Below are positions 16,310 through 24,153 of a stretch of DNA of 64,000 bases, one piece after another. The notes beneath the pieces were generated by a model. That model searched no databases and had not been told where the DNA came from. It worked only from the letters and a program-made list of their open reading frames with translations. Made by a program: the position numbers and the translations under genes. The stretch is taken from positions 310,001 through 374,000 of the forward strand of contig NZ_FMIA01000002.1 of assembly GCF_900091615.1 (NCBI RefSeq), read 5' to 3'. The DNA comes from Micromonospora yangpuensis. GTDB lineage: Bacteria > Actinomycetota > Actinomycetes > Mycobacteriales > Micromonosporaceae. Within the stretch, counting starts at the first letter, position 1. The number at the start of each line of letters is the position of its first letter.

Positions 16310-17602
16310 GTGCAGAGCATCCGGCGGGTCGCCGTCATCGGTGGCAACCGTGTCCCCTTCGCCCGGTCCAACTCCCGGTACGCCGACGCCAGCAACGCCG
16401 ATCTGCTCGGCGCGGCGCTGGACGGGCTGGTCGCCCGGTTCGGGCTGGCCGGTCAGCAGGTAGGCGAGGTGGTCGCGGGGGCGGTGCTCAAGCACTCGAA
16501 GGACTTCAACCTGACCCGTGAGGTGGTGCTCGGCTCGAAACTCGACCCGCGCACCCCGGCGTACGACATCCAGCAGGCCTGCGGCACCGGCCTGGAGGCG
16601 GTGATCCTGGTCGCCAACAAGATCGCCCTCGGGCAGCTCGACGTGGGCATCGCCGGTGGCGTCGACAGCACCTCCGACGCGCCGCTCGCGGTCAACGAGG
16701 AACTGCGGCGTACCCTGCTCCGGCTCAACTCCGCGCGTACCCTCGGCGAACGGTTGAAGCTCGCCGCCCGGCTGCGCCCGCAGCAGCCGTTCCGGCCGGA
16801 GCTGCCGCGCAACGCCGAGCCGCGTACCGGACTCTCCATGGGTGAGCACGCGGCCCGGACCGCGGTGCGTTGGGACGTCGACCGGCAGGCCCAGGACGAG
16901 TTGGCGCTCCGCTCGCACCAGCGGCTCGCCGCCGCGTACGACCGGGGGTTCTTCGACGACCTGGTCACCCCGTACCTCGGTCTGACCCGGGACCAGAACC
17001 TGCGCCCGGACACCAGTGTGGCCAAGCTTGGCGCGCTGAAGCCGGTCTTCGGCACCGACGGCCCGGACGCCGGGCGGGCCACCCTGACCGCCGGCAACTC
17101 CTCCCCGCTCACCGACGGCGCGTCCACCGTGCTGCTCGCCTCCGAGCAGTGGGCCCGGGAGCACCACCTGCCGGTGCTTGCCTGGTTCTCCTGGTCGCAG
17201 ACGGCCGCGGTCGACTTCGTCAGCGGCGACGAGGGGCTGCTGATGGCCCCGGCCTACGCGGTGCCCCGGCTGCTGGAGCGGGCCGGGACGAAGCTCCAGG
17301 ACTTCGACTTCTACGAGATCCACGAGGCGTTCGCCGCCCAGGTGCTGGCCACCCTGGCCGCGTGGGAGTCGCCGGAGTTCTGCGCCGACCGGCTCGGCCT
17401 GGCCGCCCCGCTCGGCCCGATCGACCGGGACCGGCTCAACGTGGTCGGCTCCTCGTTGGCCGCCGGCCACCCGTTCGCCGCGACCGGCGGCCGGATCGTG
17501 GCCACCCTGGCCAAGCTGCTCGCCGAGGCCGGCACCGGCCGGGGCCTGATCTCCATCTGCGCCGCCGGCGGCCAGGGCGTCACCGCCATCCTGGAACGCT
17601 GA
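16310..17602 (+). CDS. Acetyl-CoA C-acetyltransferase (thiolase)
   Basis: 430 residues from GTG 16310, which has GGAGG about 8 bp upstream. Thiolase landmarks: the acyl-accepting Cys91 in QQACGTGLEAV, the DFYEIHEAFAAQ motif with catalytic His near residue 338, and the CAAGGQG motif near the C-terminus with the second Cys. Family members catalyse reversible CoA-dependent cleavage or condensation of acyl chains. It is divergent from the FabG-MaoC pair; thiolase, reductase and hydratase together form most of a beta-oxidation/chain-elongation module. Length is normal. Confidence 0.93.
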   Translation: MQSIRRVAVIGGNRVPFARSNSRYADASNADLLGAALDGLVARFGLAGQQVGEVVAGAVLKHSKDFNLTREVVLGSKLDPRTPAYDIQQACGTGLEAVILVANKIALGQLDVGIAGGVDSTSDAPLAVNEELRRTLLRLNSARTLGERLKLAARLRPQQPFRPELPRNAEPRTGLSMGEHAARTAVRWDVDRQAQDELALRSHQRLAAAYDRGFFDDLVTPYLGLTRDQNLRPDTSVAKLGALKPVFGTDGPDAGRATLTAGNSSPLTDGASTVLLASEQWAREHHLPVLAWFSWSQTAAVDFVSGDEGLLMAPAYAVPRLLERAGTKLQDFDFYEIHEAFAAQVLATLAAWESPEFCADRLGLAAPLGPIDRDRLNVVGSSLAAGHPFAATGGRIVATLAKLLAEAGTGRGLISICAAGGQGVTAILER

Positions 17603-17640
17603 TCGCGTCGGCGCGGATCTCCGCGGTGCGAAGCCTTGAA

Positions 17641-17690
17641 AGATCTTGGAAGAAATGTGCCCCTCCAGGGGCCGAAATCCTCCAAGATCT
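17641..17690. repeat. Hairpin repeat family A, copy 2
   Basis: Outer arms AGATCTTGGAAGA and TCCTCCAAGATCT (one mismatch) and an inner GCCCC...GGGGC stem (17659-17672) reproduce the layout of copy 1. It sits 38 bp downstream of the thiolase stop and could also act as a terminator there. Confidence 0.85.
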
Positions 17691-17784
17691 TCTGGCTCGT
17701 GCGCCCGGTGCGACGGCGACATGCCCTCCGGTGCCTGTCGAGCTGAGTCACCCACGACATCGCCGCCCACCAACCGCCGCAACG

Positions 17785-17835
17785 TAGATCTTGGACATTT
17801 ACCGTCGCATTCGGACGGTAAATGTCCAAGATCTA
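17785..17835. repeat. Hairpin repeat family B, copy 2
   Basis: Perfect 22-bp arms (17785-17806 and 17814-17835) with a 7-base loop. Against copy 1 the stem carries CATTTACC/GGTAAATG in place of CACTTACC/GGTAAGTG, a paired change that preserves base pairing. The order A then B is the same at both loci. Confidence 0.9.
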
Positions 17836-17892
17836 AACCCGTCGAGAGCAAAATGTCCCGGCTCGGGTGGGGGCGGGGTCAGCAGCCGAGGA

Positions 17893-17950
17893 CTTTGGGG
17901 AGATCTGTGGTCACCCTGGCGGCCACAGATCTCCCCAGAGCGGGTCGGGG
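17893..17950. repeat. Hairpin repeat family C, copy 1, with conserved 3' flank
   Basis: Arms CTTTGGGGAGATCTGTGG (17893-17910) and CCACAGATCTCCCCAGAG (17923-17940), followed by CGGGTCGGGGCTA. The second copy at 29493-29553 has the same arms and the same flank CGGGTTGGGGCTA. The IS5-family element is inserted in the CTAG that ends this flank. Confidence 0.85.
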
Positions 17951-17953
17951 CTA

Positions 17954-18974
17954 GGCCGTGTTTCGTAGGGCGGCGTTGTTGGGGCGTGGCGGTGGTCGCT
18001 AATGGGAGAGGTCTCCGGTAGTTGGTTCAGCGACCAAGCTGGAACTTCACACCGGAGACCTCGTGCCGAGCGTAGCGGCAGCGAGGCGACATGACCTGAC
18101 CGACGTGCAGTGGGCGGTCCTCGAGCCGTTGCTGCCTGCGGGAACGGGTCATGCTCGGCCGCGCAGATGGACCATGAGACTGATCATCGACGGGATCCGG
18201 TGGCGGGTCCGGACCGGATCACCATGGCGGGACGTGCCCGCGTCCTACCCGCCGTGGCAGACCTTGTACCGGTGGTTCCGGCGCTGGCAGCGCGACGGCG
18301 TCTGGGCGCAGATTCTCACCTCGTTGCAGGCCCTGGCGGACGCGGCGGGGTTGATCGGCTGGACGGTGAGCGTGGACTCGACCATCAGCCGCGCCCACCA
18401 GCACGCCGCTGGGGCCCGCCGTGACGGGCAGGCGCAGAAGGAGCCACCCGGTGGTGTGCAGACCGAGCCGGCAGATCACGGCCTCGGCCGGTCAAGGGGC
18501 GGCTGGACCACCAAGACCCATCTGGCCTGCGAGCAGGGCCGCAAACTGATGGCCATGGTGGTGACCGCCGGACAACACGGCGACAGCCCACAGTTCATCC
18601 CCGTACTGGCCAAACTACGTGTCCCACGCGCCGGTGGCGCCCGGCCCCGGACCCGCCCCGACATGGTGCTGGCCGACAAGGCGTACACGTCCAAAGCCAA
18701 CCGAGCCCACCTGCGATCCCGGGGCATCCGAGCGTGCATCCCGAGCAAGGCCGACCAGGACGCGCACCGCAAGGCCAAAGGGTCCAAAGGCGGACGTCCA
18801 CCCGCCTTCGACCCCGAGGTCTACCGCCTGCGTCACGCCGTGGAGTGCGGCATCAACCAGCTCAAACAACACCGCGCCATGGCCACCAGATACGACAAAC
18901 TCGCCGTGCGCTACGAAGCCACCCTCACCATCGCCGCCATCAACCAATGGCTCCGCGCACTACGAAACACGGCC
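17954..18974 (+). mobile_element. Intact IS5-family insertion sequence with 15-bp perfect terminal inverted repeats
   Basis: The ends are GGCCGTGTTTCGTAG at 17954-17968 and its exact complement at 18960-18974. TA at 17952-17953 and 18975-18976 is the probable target duplication within a CTAG site, as known for the IS427-like group of IS5. The element is about 1.02 kb with one uninterrupted transposase. Perfect ends and intact gene imply recent arrival. The unoccupied site would read GGGGCTAGTTG, reconstructing the end of the DUF397 gene. Confidence 0.92.
18008..18062 (+). promoter_or_regulatory. 12-bp inverted repeat covering the transposase ribosome-binding site
   Basis: GAGGTCTCCGGT (18008-18019) pairs perfectly with ACCGGAGACCTC (18051-18062), which ends directly before the GTG start. 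The right arm contains GGAG, the likely ribosome-binding site. The loop is 31 bases. Read-through transcripts entering the element would fold this hairpin and hide the site, a brake known in principle from other insertion sequences. Confidence 0.6.
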
Positions 18975-18977
18975 TAG
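18063..18977 (+). CDS. IS5-family DDE transposase
   Basis: 304 residues, apparently complete. An N-terminal DUF4096-type helix-turn-helix region ([14 protein letters not shown]...[14 protein letters not shown]) precedes the DDE catalytic domain, with Asp in [10 protein letters not shown], Asp in LADKAYTSK and Glu in [11 protein letters not shown]. The stop TAG (18975-18977) lies outside the element proper and is completed by the duplicated CTAG target, an economical arrangement. The start GTG lies immediately after the inverted repeat described above. It converges with the DUF397 gene, sharing the same CTAG for both stops. Confidence 0.95.
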   Translation: MPSVAAARRHDLTDVQWAVLEPLLPAGTGHARPRRWTMRLIIDGIRWRVRTGSPWRDVPASYPPWQTLYRWFRRWQRDGVWAQILTSLQALADAAGLIGWTVSVDSTISRAHQHAAGARRDGQAQKEPPGGVQTEPADHGLGRSRGGWTTKTHLACEQGRKLMAMVVTAGQHGDSPQFIPVLAKLRVPRAGGARPRTRPDMVLADKAYTSKANRAHLRSRGIRACIPSKADQDAHRKAKGSKGGRPPAFDPEVYRLRHAVECGINQLKQHRAMATRYDKLAVRYEATLTIAAINQWLRALRNTA

Positions 18978-19150
18978 TTGTTCTTGAGGGAGTCGACGAA
19001 GGTACGCCAGCCCTGGGCGTCGAAAGCCAGGGCGGGGCCGGCCTTGTCCTTGCTGTCCCGGACGGCGACAACTCCGGGAATGTTGTCCGCGACCTCGACG
19101 CACTGACCGTTGCTCTGGCTCTTGCTGCTCTTGCGCCACTTCGGCTGCAC
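18974..19150 (-). CDS. DUF397 protein (58 aa)
   Basis: A small gene read directly: GTG 19150 with AAGGAGG 8 bp upstream, ending in FVDSLKNN and TAG. The start [17 protein letters not shown], the [14 protein letters not shown] core and the final [14 protein letters not shown] are textbook DUF397. It follows the Scr1-type HTH gene by 17 bp on the same strand, the usual pairing in actinomycetes, where the two are proposed to interact in an antitoxin-like way. The insertion sequence sits in its stop codon; the element's own terminal base restores the TAG, so the protein is unaffected. Confidence 0.9.
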   Translation of the reverse strand: MQPKWRKSSKSQSNGQCVEVADNIPGVVAVRDSKDKAGPALAFDAQGWRTFVDSLKNN

Positions 19151-19167
19151 GGCCGTTCCTCCTTCTG

Positions 19168-20025
19168 CTACGCCAGCTTCCTGGCGGCATCGGCGATCAA
19201 CTGACGAGACTTCGTGGAGCTGAGGGCCGAGCTATGCAGGTGTGTATAGGCCAGGGTAACCCGGCGCATGTCCTCCTCACGCTCCAGATACACGTCGCCG
19301 CCAAAGCTCTCGACGTAGGCGACCGGGGTGTGCACATCCTTCGGAAACTCAAGGATGGCAACCGAACCGAGCATTCCCGGGTGGGCGCCCTCACCGAACG
19401 GCAGAACCTGGATGTCGATGTTGTCGCGTTCGCTCATCTCGACCAGGTGGAGCAACTGCTCGCGCAGCACCTCCCGACCACCGACCTGGCGGTGAAGCGT
19501 GCTTTCGTCGATGATCGTCCAAAGGTTGAGCAACGGCTCCTCGGTGAGGCATGCCTGTCGCGCTAGTCGTACCTGGAGTCGTTTCTGTCGCTCGGCTGCC
19601 GCCTCGGTCATCCGCTGCTGGTCGAAGATGGCTTGGGCGTACCGCTCGGTCTGGAGTAGGCCGGGCACGGCGGCCAGCTCGAAGTTCCGGATCGCCGTCG
19701 CAGCGGATTCCAGCCCGATGTACATGCTGTACGGGGCGGGAAGCTGACCGAACTTCGCCCACCAGCCGCGCTCCTTGCCTTGGCGCTGAAGGTCCAGGGC
19801 GGTCTCCCGAAGACGGTCGTCGTCAACTCCGTACCGCGTCAGCATCACGATCACGTCGGCCCGGCTGACCCCGACGTCGCCAGACTCGATCTTGTAGACC
19901 TTGGACTCGGAACAGCCCAGCTCTGCCGCGACCTCCTTGTGCGAGACCTTCGCCGCCTCGCGGAGTCGGTGCAGCTCTCTGCCGAGCTGCCATCGCGCGA
20001 TCGTCGGGCCACTTGCCCTCGCCAC
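19168..20025 (-). CDS. XRE-family HTH regulator with DUF5753 domain (Scr1-type)
   Basis: 285 residues from GTG 20025, chosen because CTGGAGGT lies at correct spacing; a longer frame begins inside the operator palindrome and is rejected. Residues 1-75 are an XRE helix-turn-helix (LGRELHRLREAAKVSHKEVAAELGCSESKVYKIESG). The rest is the DUF5753 domain with PGLLQTERYAQAIF, QVLPFGEGAHPG and the end YTHLHSSALSSTKSRQLI. Such proteins pair with DUF397 proteins, which follow it here. It is divergent from a small-gene operon over a palindromic intergenic region and probably regulates one or both directions. Confidence 0.92.
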   Translation of the reverse strand: MARASGPTIARWQLGRELHRLREAAKVSHKEVAAELGCSESKVYKIESGDVGVSRADVIVMLTRYGVDDDRLRETALDLQRQGKERGWWAKFGQLPAPYSMYIGLESAATAIRNFELAAVPGLLQTERYAQAIFDQQRMTEAAAERQKRLQVRLARQACLTEEPLLNLWTIIDESTLHRQVGGREVLREQLLHLVEMSERDNIDIQVLPFGEGAHPGMLGSVAILEFPKDVHTPVAYVESFGGDVYLEREEDMRRVTLAYTHLHSSALSSTKSRQLIADAARKLA

Positions 20026-20100
20026 GTCTACCTCCAGGGTCGTGAACACCGCCAGTGTTCTCCTCTCCACCTCCGAGATCAAGGAACGCGGAGCGAATCC

Positions 20101-20133
20101 GCTAGTTCCATGGAATTCTTCCATGGAACTCTA
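20101..20133. promoter_or_regulatory. Perfect palindrome between divergent HTH gene and small-gene operon
   Basis: AGTTCCATGGAA (20103-20114) and TTCCATGGAACT (20118-20129) are exact complements separated by three bases. Each arm itself contains the palindrome TTCCATGGAA, so the site offers two overlapping dyads. It lies about 80 bp from the HTH gene start and 65 bp from the divergent gene. It is the obvious candidate operator for the adjacent XRE protein. Confidence 0.65.
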
Positions 20134-20193
20134 GACTTCTCGCATCAGCTTTGTCACTCTCTGAGTGGAAGCCGTTACGTTCCTGGAGGTCTG

Positions 20194-20415
20194 ATGGCTC
20201 GGCATGCGAAGAACCCAACGCGCACCGGCCCGCGGTGGCGGCTCTGGCCGTTCACCCGCCGCCGGGCGAGCCCACTCGACCGTCTGGGTCAGCCGCCGAG
20301 CTATGCCACGCCGGAGGTGTCGTACCGGGCCGTGGGGGTGGCGCGGGTGGTCTATCTGCCGGAACCGCTGTTGCTCACTCTCGCCGGGGAGTACCGGGCG
20401 GGTTGCTGGTCATGA
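20194..20415 (+). CDS. Hypothetical basic small protein, first gene of coupled operon
   Basis: 73 residues from ATG 20194 with a strong CTGGAGGT ribosome-binding site. The N-terminus is strongly basic (MARHAKNPTRTGPRWRLWPFTRRRA) and the C-terminal half holds VSYRAVGVARVVYLPEPLLLTLAGEY. No recognised domain. The TGA overlaps the next ATG (ATGA). It is the first gene divergent from the Scr1-type regulator across the palindrome, which suggests shared control. Confidence 0.65.
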   Translation: MARHAKNPTRTGPRWRLWPFTRRRASPLDRLGQPPSYATPEVSYRAVGVARVVYLPEPLLLTLAGEYRAGCWS

Positions 20416-20579
20416 CGGCCCGGCGGACGCCCTACCTGGTTCAGCAGGCCTGGTACGTCCTGGAATACCACCGACATCACCGCTGCCCGGACTGCACGGA
20501 CAGCGCCTGGTGCCGGGCGGTTCGACTCGCGCGTACCCGGATTGCGGCCTGGTACCGCTACCGCCAGGGGCAGCGGTAA
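20412..20579 (+). CDS. Hypothetical Cys-containing 55-aa protein
   Basis: 55 residues starting in the ATGA overlap with the preceding gene. It contains HRCPDCTDSAWC, a C-x2-C-x5-C arrangement that could bind zinc, within an Arg/Tyr-rich helix-prone sequence (RLARTRIAAWYRYRQ). I do not recognise a family. Translational coupling to the gene before it and co-directional small genes after it support it as a real gene. Confidence 0.6.
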   Translation: MTARRTPYLVQQAWYVLEYHRHHRCPDCTDSAWCRAVRLARTRIAAWYRYRQGQR

Positions 20580-20616
20580 CCCGCCCCACCACAACATCAG
20601 TCGCAAGGGGATGGTG

Positions 20617-20796
20617 ATGAGCAGACGTACCCGTAGCAGGCCTGATCGGCCGGGCGCGGCCGAGATCCAGGCCGCCGAGCAGCAAGCCGCCGAGCACGAG
20701 GCAGCCAGGCAGCGGATCCTGGCCCAGGCCGAGGCCGAGCGGACCCCGCTCGACGACACCACTCAGGCCAGGCCGGATCGGCGGGGTCGACGGTGA
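20617..20796 (+). CDS. Hypothetical charged 59-aa protein
   Basis: 59 residues from ATG 20617, chosen because AAGGGG lies six bases upstream; ATG 20611 is in frame but has no site. The sequence is highly charged and helix-forming (AAEIQAAEQQAAEHEAARQRILAQAEAE is the type), with Arg-rich ends. No family recognised. Its TGA overlaps the GTG of the next gene (GTGA), so it is coupled to it. Confidence 0.55.
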   Translation: MSRRTRSRPDRPGAAEIQAAEQQAAEHEAARQRILAQAEAERTPLDDTTQARPDRRGRR

Positions 20797-21032
20797 GCGT
20801 GGACGAGGCGATCGACGACGAGGCCATCGCCGTCGTGGGACGGCGGATGGTGGCCGCCCACGAGACCGGCCACCCGTGCTGGCGCTGCACCGCCGACACG
20901 GTCGTCACCTGCGACGAGGTGACGTGGTGGCGGGCACAGCTCACCGTCCTGACCCCGCGAGCAGCGGGGGCACCGAGAGCAGCAGTGGCCACGCCAGCAG
21001 TGGGGGCGACGCGAGCGGCGGTGGCGTCGTGA
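20793..21032 (+). CDS. Hypothetical 79-aa protein with CxxC motif
   Basis: 79 residues from GTG 20793 within a GTGA overlap. The segment HPCWRCTADTVVTCDEVTWWRAQL has C-x2-C and a third Cys, again suggestive of a small zinc site, and the C-terminal third is Ala/Thr-rich low complexity. The stop overlaps the GTG of the XRE regulator gene by 4 bp. No family recognised. Same operon logic as the preceding small genes. Confidence 0.6.
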   Translation: MSVDEAIDDEAIAVVGRRMVAAHETGHPCWRCTADTVVTCDEVTWWRAQLTVLTPRAAGAPRAAVATPAVGATRAAVAS

Positions 21033-22186
21033 ACGACGGTCTGCCGGTCGGTCGGCGGGTGGCGTACTGGCGGCAGCGGCGGAAGATGTCGCAGCAGGTT
21101 TTCGCCGACCGGCTCGGTAAGTCCAAGTCGTGGGTCGACAAGGTCGAGCGTGGGGTACGCCGGCTGGACAAGTGGTCGGTGTTGCGGGAGGTGGCCGACG
21201 CGCTCGACGTCGACCCGGACCTTCTCCTGGGCGAGGCCACCCCGCCCCGGCCCGCCGACGAGACCACCGCCGACGTCGAACCGATCCGGGCCGCGCTCAC
21301 CCGCCACCCCGGCCTGCTACCGATGACAGCCGATCAGACCCCGACCGACCCGTGCCGGTACCGCACCCGACTCGCCCACGCCGACGCCGTCTACCAGCAC
21401 GCTGACTACCCGACGCTGCTCCGGCTCCTGCCCGACCTGCTCGACGACACCCACGGCCGCGTGCTCCCCGCCGAGCTGCGCATCCAGGCGTACCGGCTCA
21501 CCGCACAGCTCGCGGTGAAACTCGGCGCGACGGAGGTGGCGTGGCTGGCCGCCGACCGGGGCCTGGCCGTGGCCGCCGGCACCGACGATCCGCTGCTGGA
21601 AGCGGTCGCCGCCCTGCCGTTGGGTCAGGCGCTACGCGCCGCCGGCCGGCACCGCGCCGCCTTCGAGACGACGATCACCGCCGCCCACCAGGTCGCCCCA
21701 CTCACCCCCGATTCGGATACGCCAGCCGAACGCGCGGCCAGCGCGGCACTGCTCGTCCAGGCCGCCCTCGCCGCCGCCGACCACGACGACCCGCCGACAG
21801 TGTGGGACCTGCTCGACGACGCCAGCACGCTTACCGACCCGGACGGGCCAGAGCGGGCAGCGGTCGACGCGGCCCGGGTCACCGCCGCAGCCACCCTCGG
21901 CGACCACCACACCGCCATCGAACTACACCAAACCTTGACGGTACGACCGCTGCCGATCGAGCACCGGGCCGCGTACCTGCTCGACGTGGCCGGTGCGTAC
22001 CTGGCGGCCGGCGACGCACCCGGGGCGGCGCGGGCCCTACTCGCCGCCGGCCAACTCGCCCCACCAGAGCTGCGGGTACGACCAGCCGGGCGGGCGATGC
22101 TTGCCGAGGCGCTTACCCGGTCACCAGCCCCGGACCCGCACCTACGGGCGCTGGCCGAAGCCGCCGGGGTGAATGGTGCCTGGTGA
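21029..22186 (+). CDS. XRE-family HTH regulator with TPR-like C-terminal region
   Basis: 385 residues from GTG 21029 (GTGA overlap). Residues 8-70 are an XRE helix-turn-helix (VAYWRQRRKMSQQVFADRLGKS, then KVERGVRRLDK). The remainder is Ala/Leu-rich helical repeats (for example TRLAHADAVYQHADYPTLLRLLPDLLD and AYLAAGDAPGAARALLAAGQL), consistent with tetratricopeptide-like packing as in peptide- or partner-sensing regulators. It ends the coupled operon that begins at 20194. A decayed copy of its last 50 residues lies downstream. Target genes are unknown. Confidence 0.85.
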   Translation: MNDGLPVGRRVAYWRQRRKMSQQVFADRLGKSKSWVDKVERGVRRLDKWSVLREVADALDVDPDLLLGEATPPRPADETTADVEPIRAALTRHPGLLPMTADQTPTDPCRYRTRLAHADAVYQHADYPTLLRLLPDLLDDTHGRVLPAELRIQAYRLTAQLAVKLGATEVAWLAADRGLAVAAGTDDPLLEAVAALPLGQALRAAGRHRAAFETTITAAHQVAPLTPDSDTPAERAASAALLVQAALAAADHDDPPTVWDLLDDASTLTDPDGPERAAVDAARVTAAATLGDHHTAIELHQTLTVRPLPIEHRAAYLLDVAGAYLAAGDAPGAARALLAAGQLAPPELRVRPAGRAMLAEALTRSPAPDPHLRALAEAAGVNGAW

Positions 22187-22370
22187 CGGGTCTGCTCGGG
22201 ATCCTTACTCGGCATGGCTGCCACGCTATCCCTGAATGCGCAACCCCGCCGGGGTCGGTGAGGGGTAGGTTAGCGACCCACCCGGATCCGGTCGGCTGCG
22301 TACAGCTCGCGGGACCCGTCGGCACGGAGGACCACGAGCACCGGGACACCTTTGCCACCGTCCCCGCCGC

Positions 22371-22536
22371 GTCCCGGCTGCTCATGAGCGCCGACTGGCT
22401 CGCACCTGCGGAGGTACGGGTACGCCCAGCCGGCCGAGGAGCCCTCGCCGACATCCTGACCAGATCACCAGCCCCCCGACCCGCACCTGGTAGCCCTGGC
22501 CAGGAGTGTCGGCGTCGGTGGCCCCTGGTGATGGTG
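22371..22536 (+). pseudogene. Decayed duplicate of the 3' end of the XRE regulator gene
   Basis: The translation around ADWLAPAEVRVRPAGRG and LADILTRSPAP closely parallels the functional copy's AGQLAPPELRVRPAGRA and LAEALTRSPAP, then loses the frame. Only the tail is present, without HTH or TPR parts. It looks like the remnant of a tandem or replaced regulator gene. The rest of 22187-22641 shows no credible gene. Confidence 0.75.
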
Positions 22537-22641
22537 CCGCCGGGCAGGGTTGTCTAAATGGCCGGCAAGCCCACCCCCGCTTGATCGCGACAGCCGCTAG
22601 TCTGTGGGGTCAACCTGACGCGACACCATGGGACGAGGCAC

Positions 22642-24153
22642 GTGATAACCGGTGAACTGAAGAGCAAGATCGACCGCGTCTGGGATGCCTTCTGGTCGGG
22701 CGGCATCTCGAACCCGCTGGAGGTGATCGAGCAGATCACCTACCTGCTCTTCATCAAGCGCCTGGACGAGATCGAGGCCCGGGAGCTGTCGAAGCTGGCG
22801 CGCTTCCCGGATGCCCCGGTCATCCTGCGGTTCAAGCCGGACCAGCAGGAACTCCGCTGGTCCACGTTCAAGCGCCGGGACCCGGAGACGATGTTCAAGA
22901 TCGTTGCTCACCAGGTCTTCCCCTACCTCCAGACGCTCGGCAGCGACGGGTCGACGTACTCGCACCACATGCGGGACGCCCGGTTCACCATCTCCAACCC
23001 GGCGTTGCTCGACCGGGTGGTCGACATGCTCGACAAGATCCCGATGGAGGACCGGGACACCAAGGGCGATCTCTACGAGTACATGCTCGGCAAGATCGCG
23101 ACGGCCGGACACAATGGACAGTTCCGCACGTCCCGGCACATCATCCAACTCATGGTCGAGATGATGGCCCCGACGCCCGCTGACGAGATCTGCGACCCAG
23201 CCTGCGGCACCGCCGGCTTCCTGGTCGAGGCGGGCGAGTACGTCCGCCGCACGCACCCGAACGCGCTGCACGACGCGAGGCAGCGGAAGCACTTCCACGA
23301 GGAGATGTTCCACGGCTTCGACTTCGACGCCACGATGCTGCGGATCGGCAGCATGAACATGCTGCTGCACGGCGTGGAGAGCCCGGACATCCGCTACCGT
23401 GACTCGCTGGCCGAGAGCGTCAGCACCGAGTCGGAGAAGTACTCGCTGATCCTGGCCAACCCGCCGTTTGCCGGCAGCCTCGACCACGAGAGTACCGCCA
23501 AGGATCTCCAGCAGATCGTCAAGACCAAGAAGACCGAGCTGCTCTTCCTGGCGCTCTTCCTCCGGCTGCTGAAGCCTGGCGGGCGGGCGGCCGTGATCGT
23601 GCCGGACGGTGTGTTGTCCGGGTCGAGCAAGGCGCACAAGGAGCTACGCAGGATGCTGGTCGAGGACCAGAAGCTGGACGGCGTGGTGAAGCTGCCCAGC
23701 GGCACCTTCAAGCCCTACTCGAGCGTCTCCACGGCGATCCTGCTCTTCACCAAGACCAACAGCGGCGGCACCGACAACGTCTGGTTCTACGAGGTGACCG
23801 CCGACGGTTGGAGCCTGGACGACAAGCGCACGCCGCTCCTGCCAGCCGAGAAGCTGGGACCGGGAGCGGTGCTCGCCGAGGACGAGTACGTGAAGAACAA
23901 CCTGCCGGACGCCTTGGCGCGCTGGTGCCGCCGGGACGGCGACGAGTTGCAGCGGGCGCGGACCGAACAGAGCTTCTGCGTCCCCAAGGCCGACATCGTG
24001 GAGCAGGACTACGACCTTAGCCTTAACCGCTACAAGGAAGTCGTCCACGAGGAGGTCGAGCACCGCGCACCGCTCGACATCCTGGCCGATCTCGAACGCC
24101 TGGAATCCGACATCCAGCAGGGCATGTCGGATCTGAAGGGGATGCTCGGATGA
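22642..24153 (+). CDS. hsdM: Type I restriction-modification DNA methyltransferase subunit
   Basis: 503 residues. The N-terminal HsdM helical domain (DRVWDAFWSGGISNPLEVIEQITYLLF is its typical start) precedes the N6-adenine methylase. The S-adenosylmethionine motif DPACGTAGFL is near residue 186 and the catalytic NPPF motif near residue 273. It methylates adenine in the sequence chosen by HsdS. GTG start with GAGG just upstream. The ATGA overlap with hsdS and the downstream hsdR give a complete M-S-R operon. Base composition is as GC-rich as the surrounding core genes. Confidence 0.97.
   Translation: MITGELKSKIDRVWDAFWSGGISNPLEVIEQITYLLFIKRLDEIEARELSKLARFPDAPVILRFKPDQQELRWSTFKRRDPETMFKIVAHQVFPYLQTLGSDGSTYSHHMRDARFTISNPALLDRVVDMLDKIPMEDRDTKGDLYEYMLGKIATAGHNGQFRTSRHIIQLMVEMMAPTPADEICDPACGTAGFLVEAGEYVRRTHPNALHDARQRKHFHEEMFHGFDFDATMLRIGSMNMLLHGVESPDIRYRDSLAESVSTESEKYSLILANPPFAGSLDHESTAKDLQQIVKTKKTELLFLALFLRLLKPGGRAAVIVPDGVLSGSSKAHKELRRMLVEDQKLDGVVKLPSGTFKPYSSVSTAILLFTKTNSGGTDNVWFYEVTADGWSLDDKRTPLLPAEKLGPGAVLAEDEYVKNNLPDALARWCRRDGDELQRARTEQSFCVPKADIVEQDYDLSLNRYKEVVHEEVEHRAPLDILADLERLESDIQQGMSDLKGMLG

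Noticed and set aside
20026..20124. Longer N-terminus for the Scr1-type regulator (MEEFHGTSG)
   Set aside because: It would begin inside the perfect palindrome and has no ribosome-binding site; GTG 20025 has CTGGAGGT and the domain start.
22642..23637. Minus-strand frame over hsdM
   Set aside because: Antisense shadow; plus strand has clear methylase motifs.
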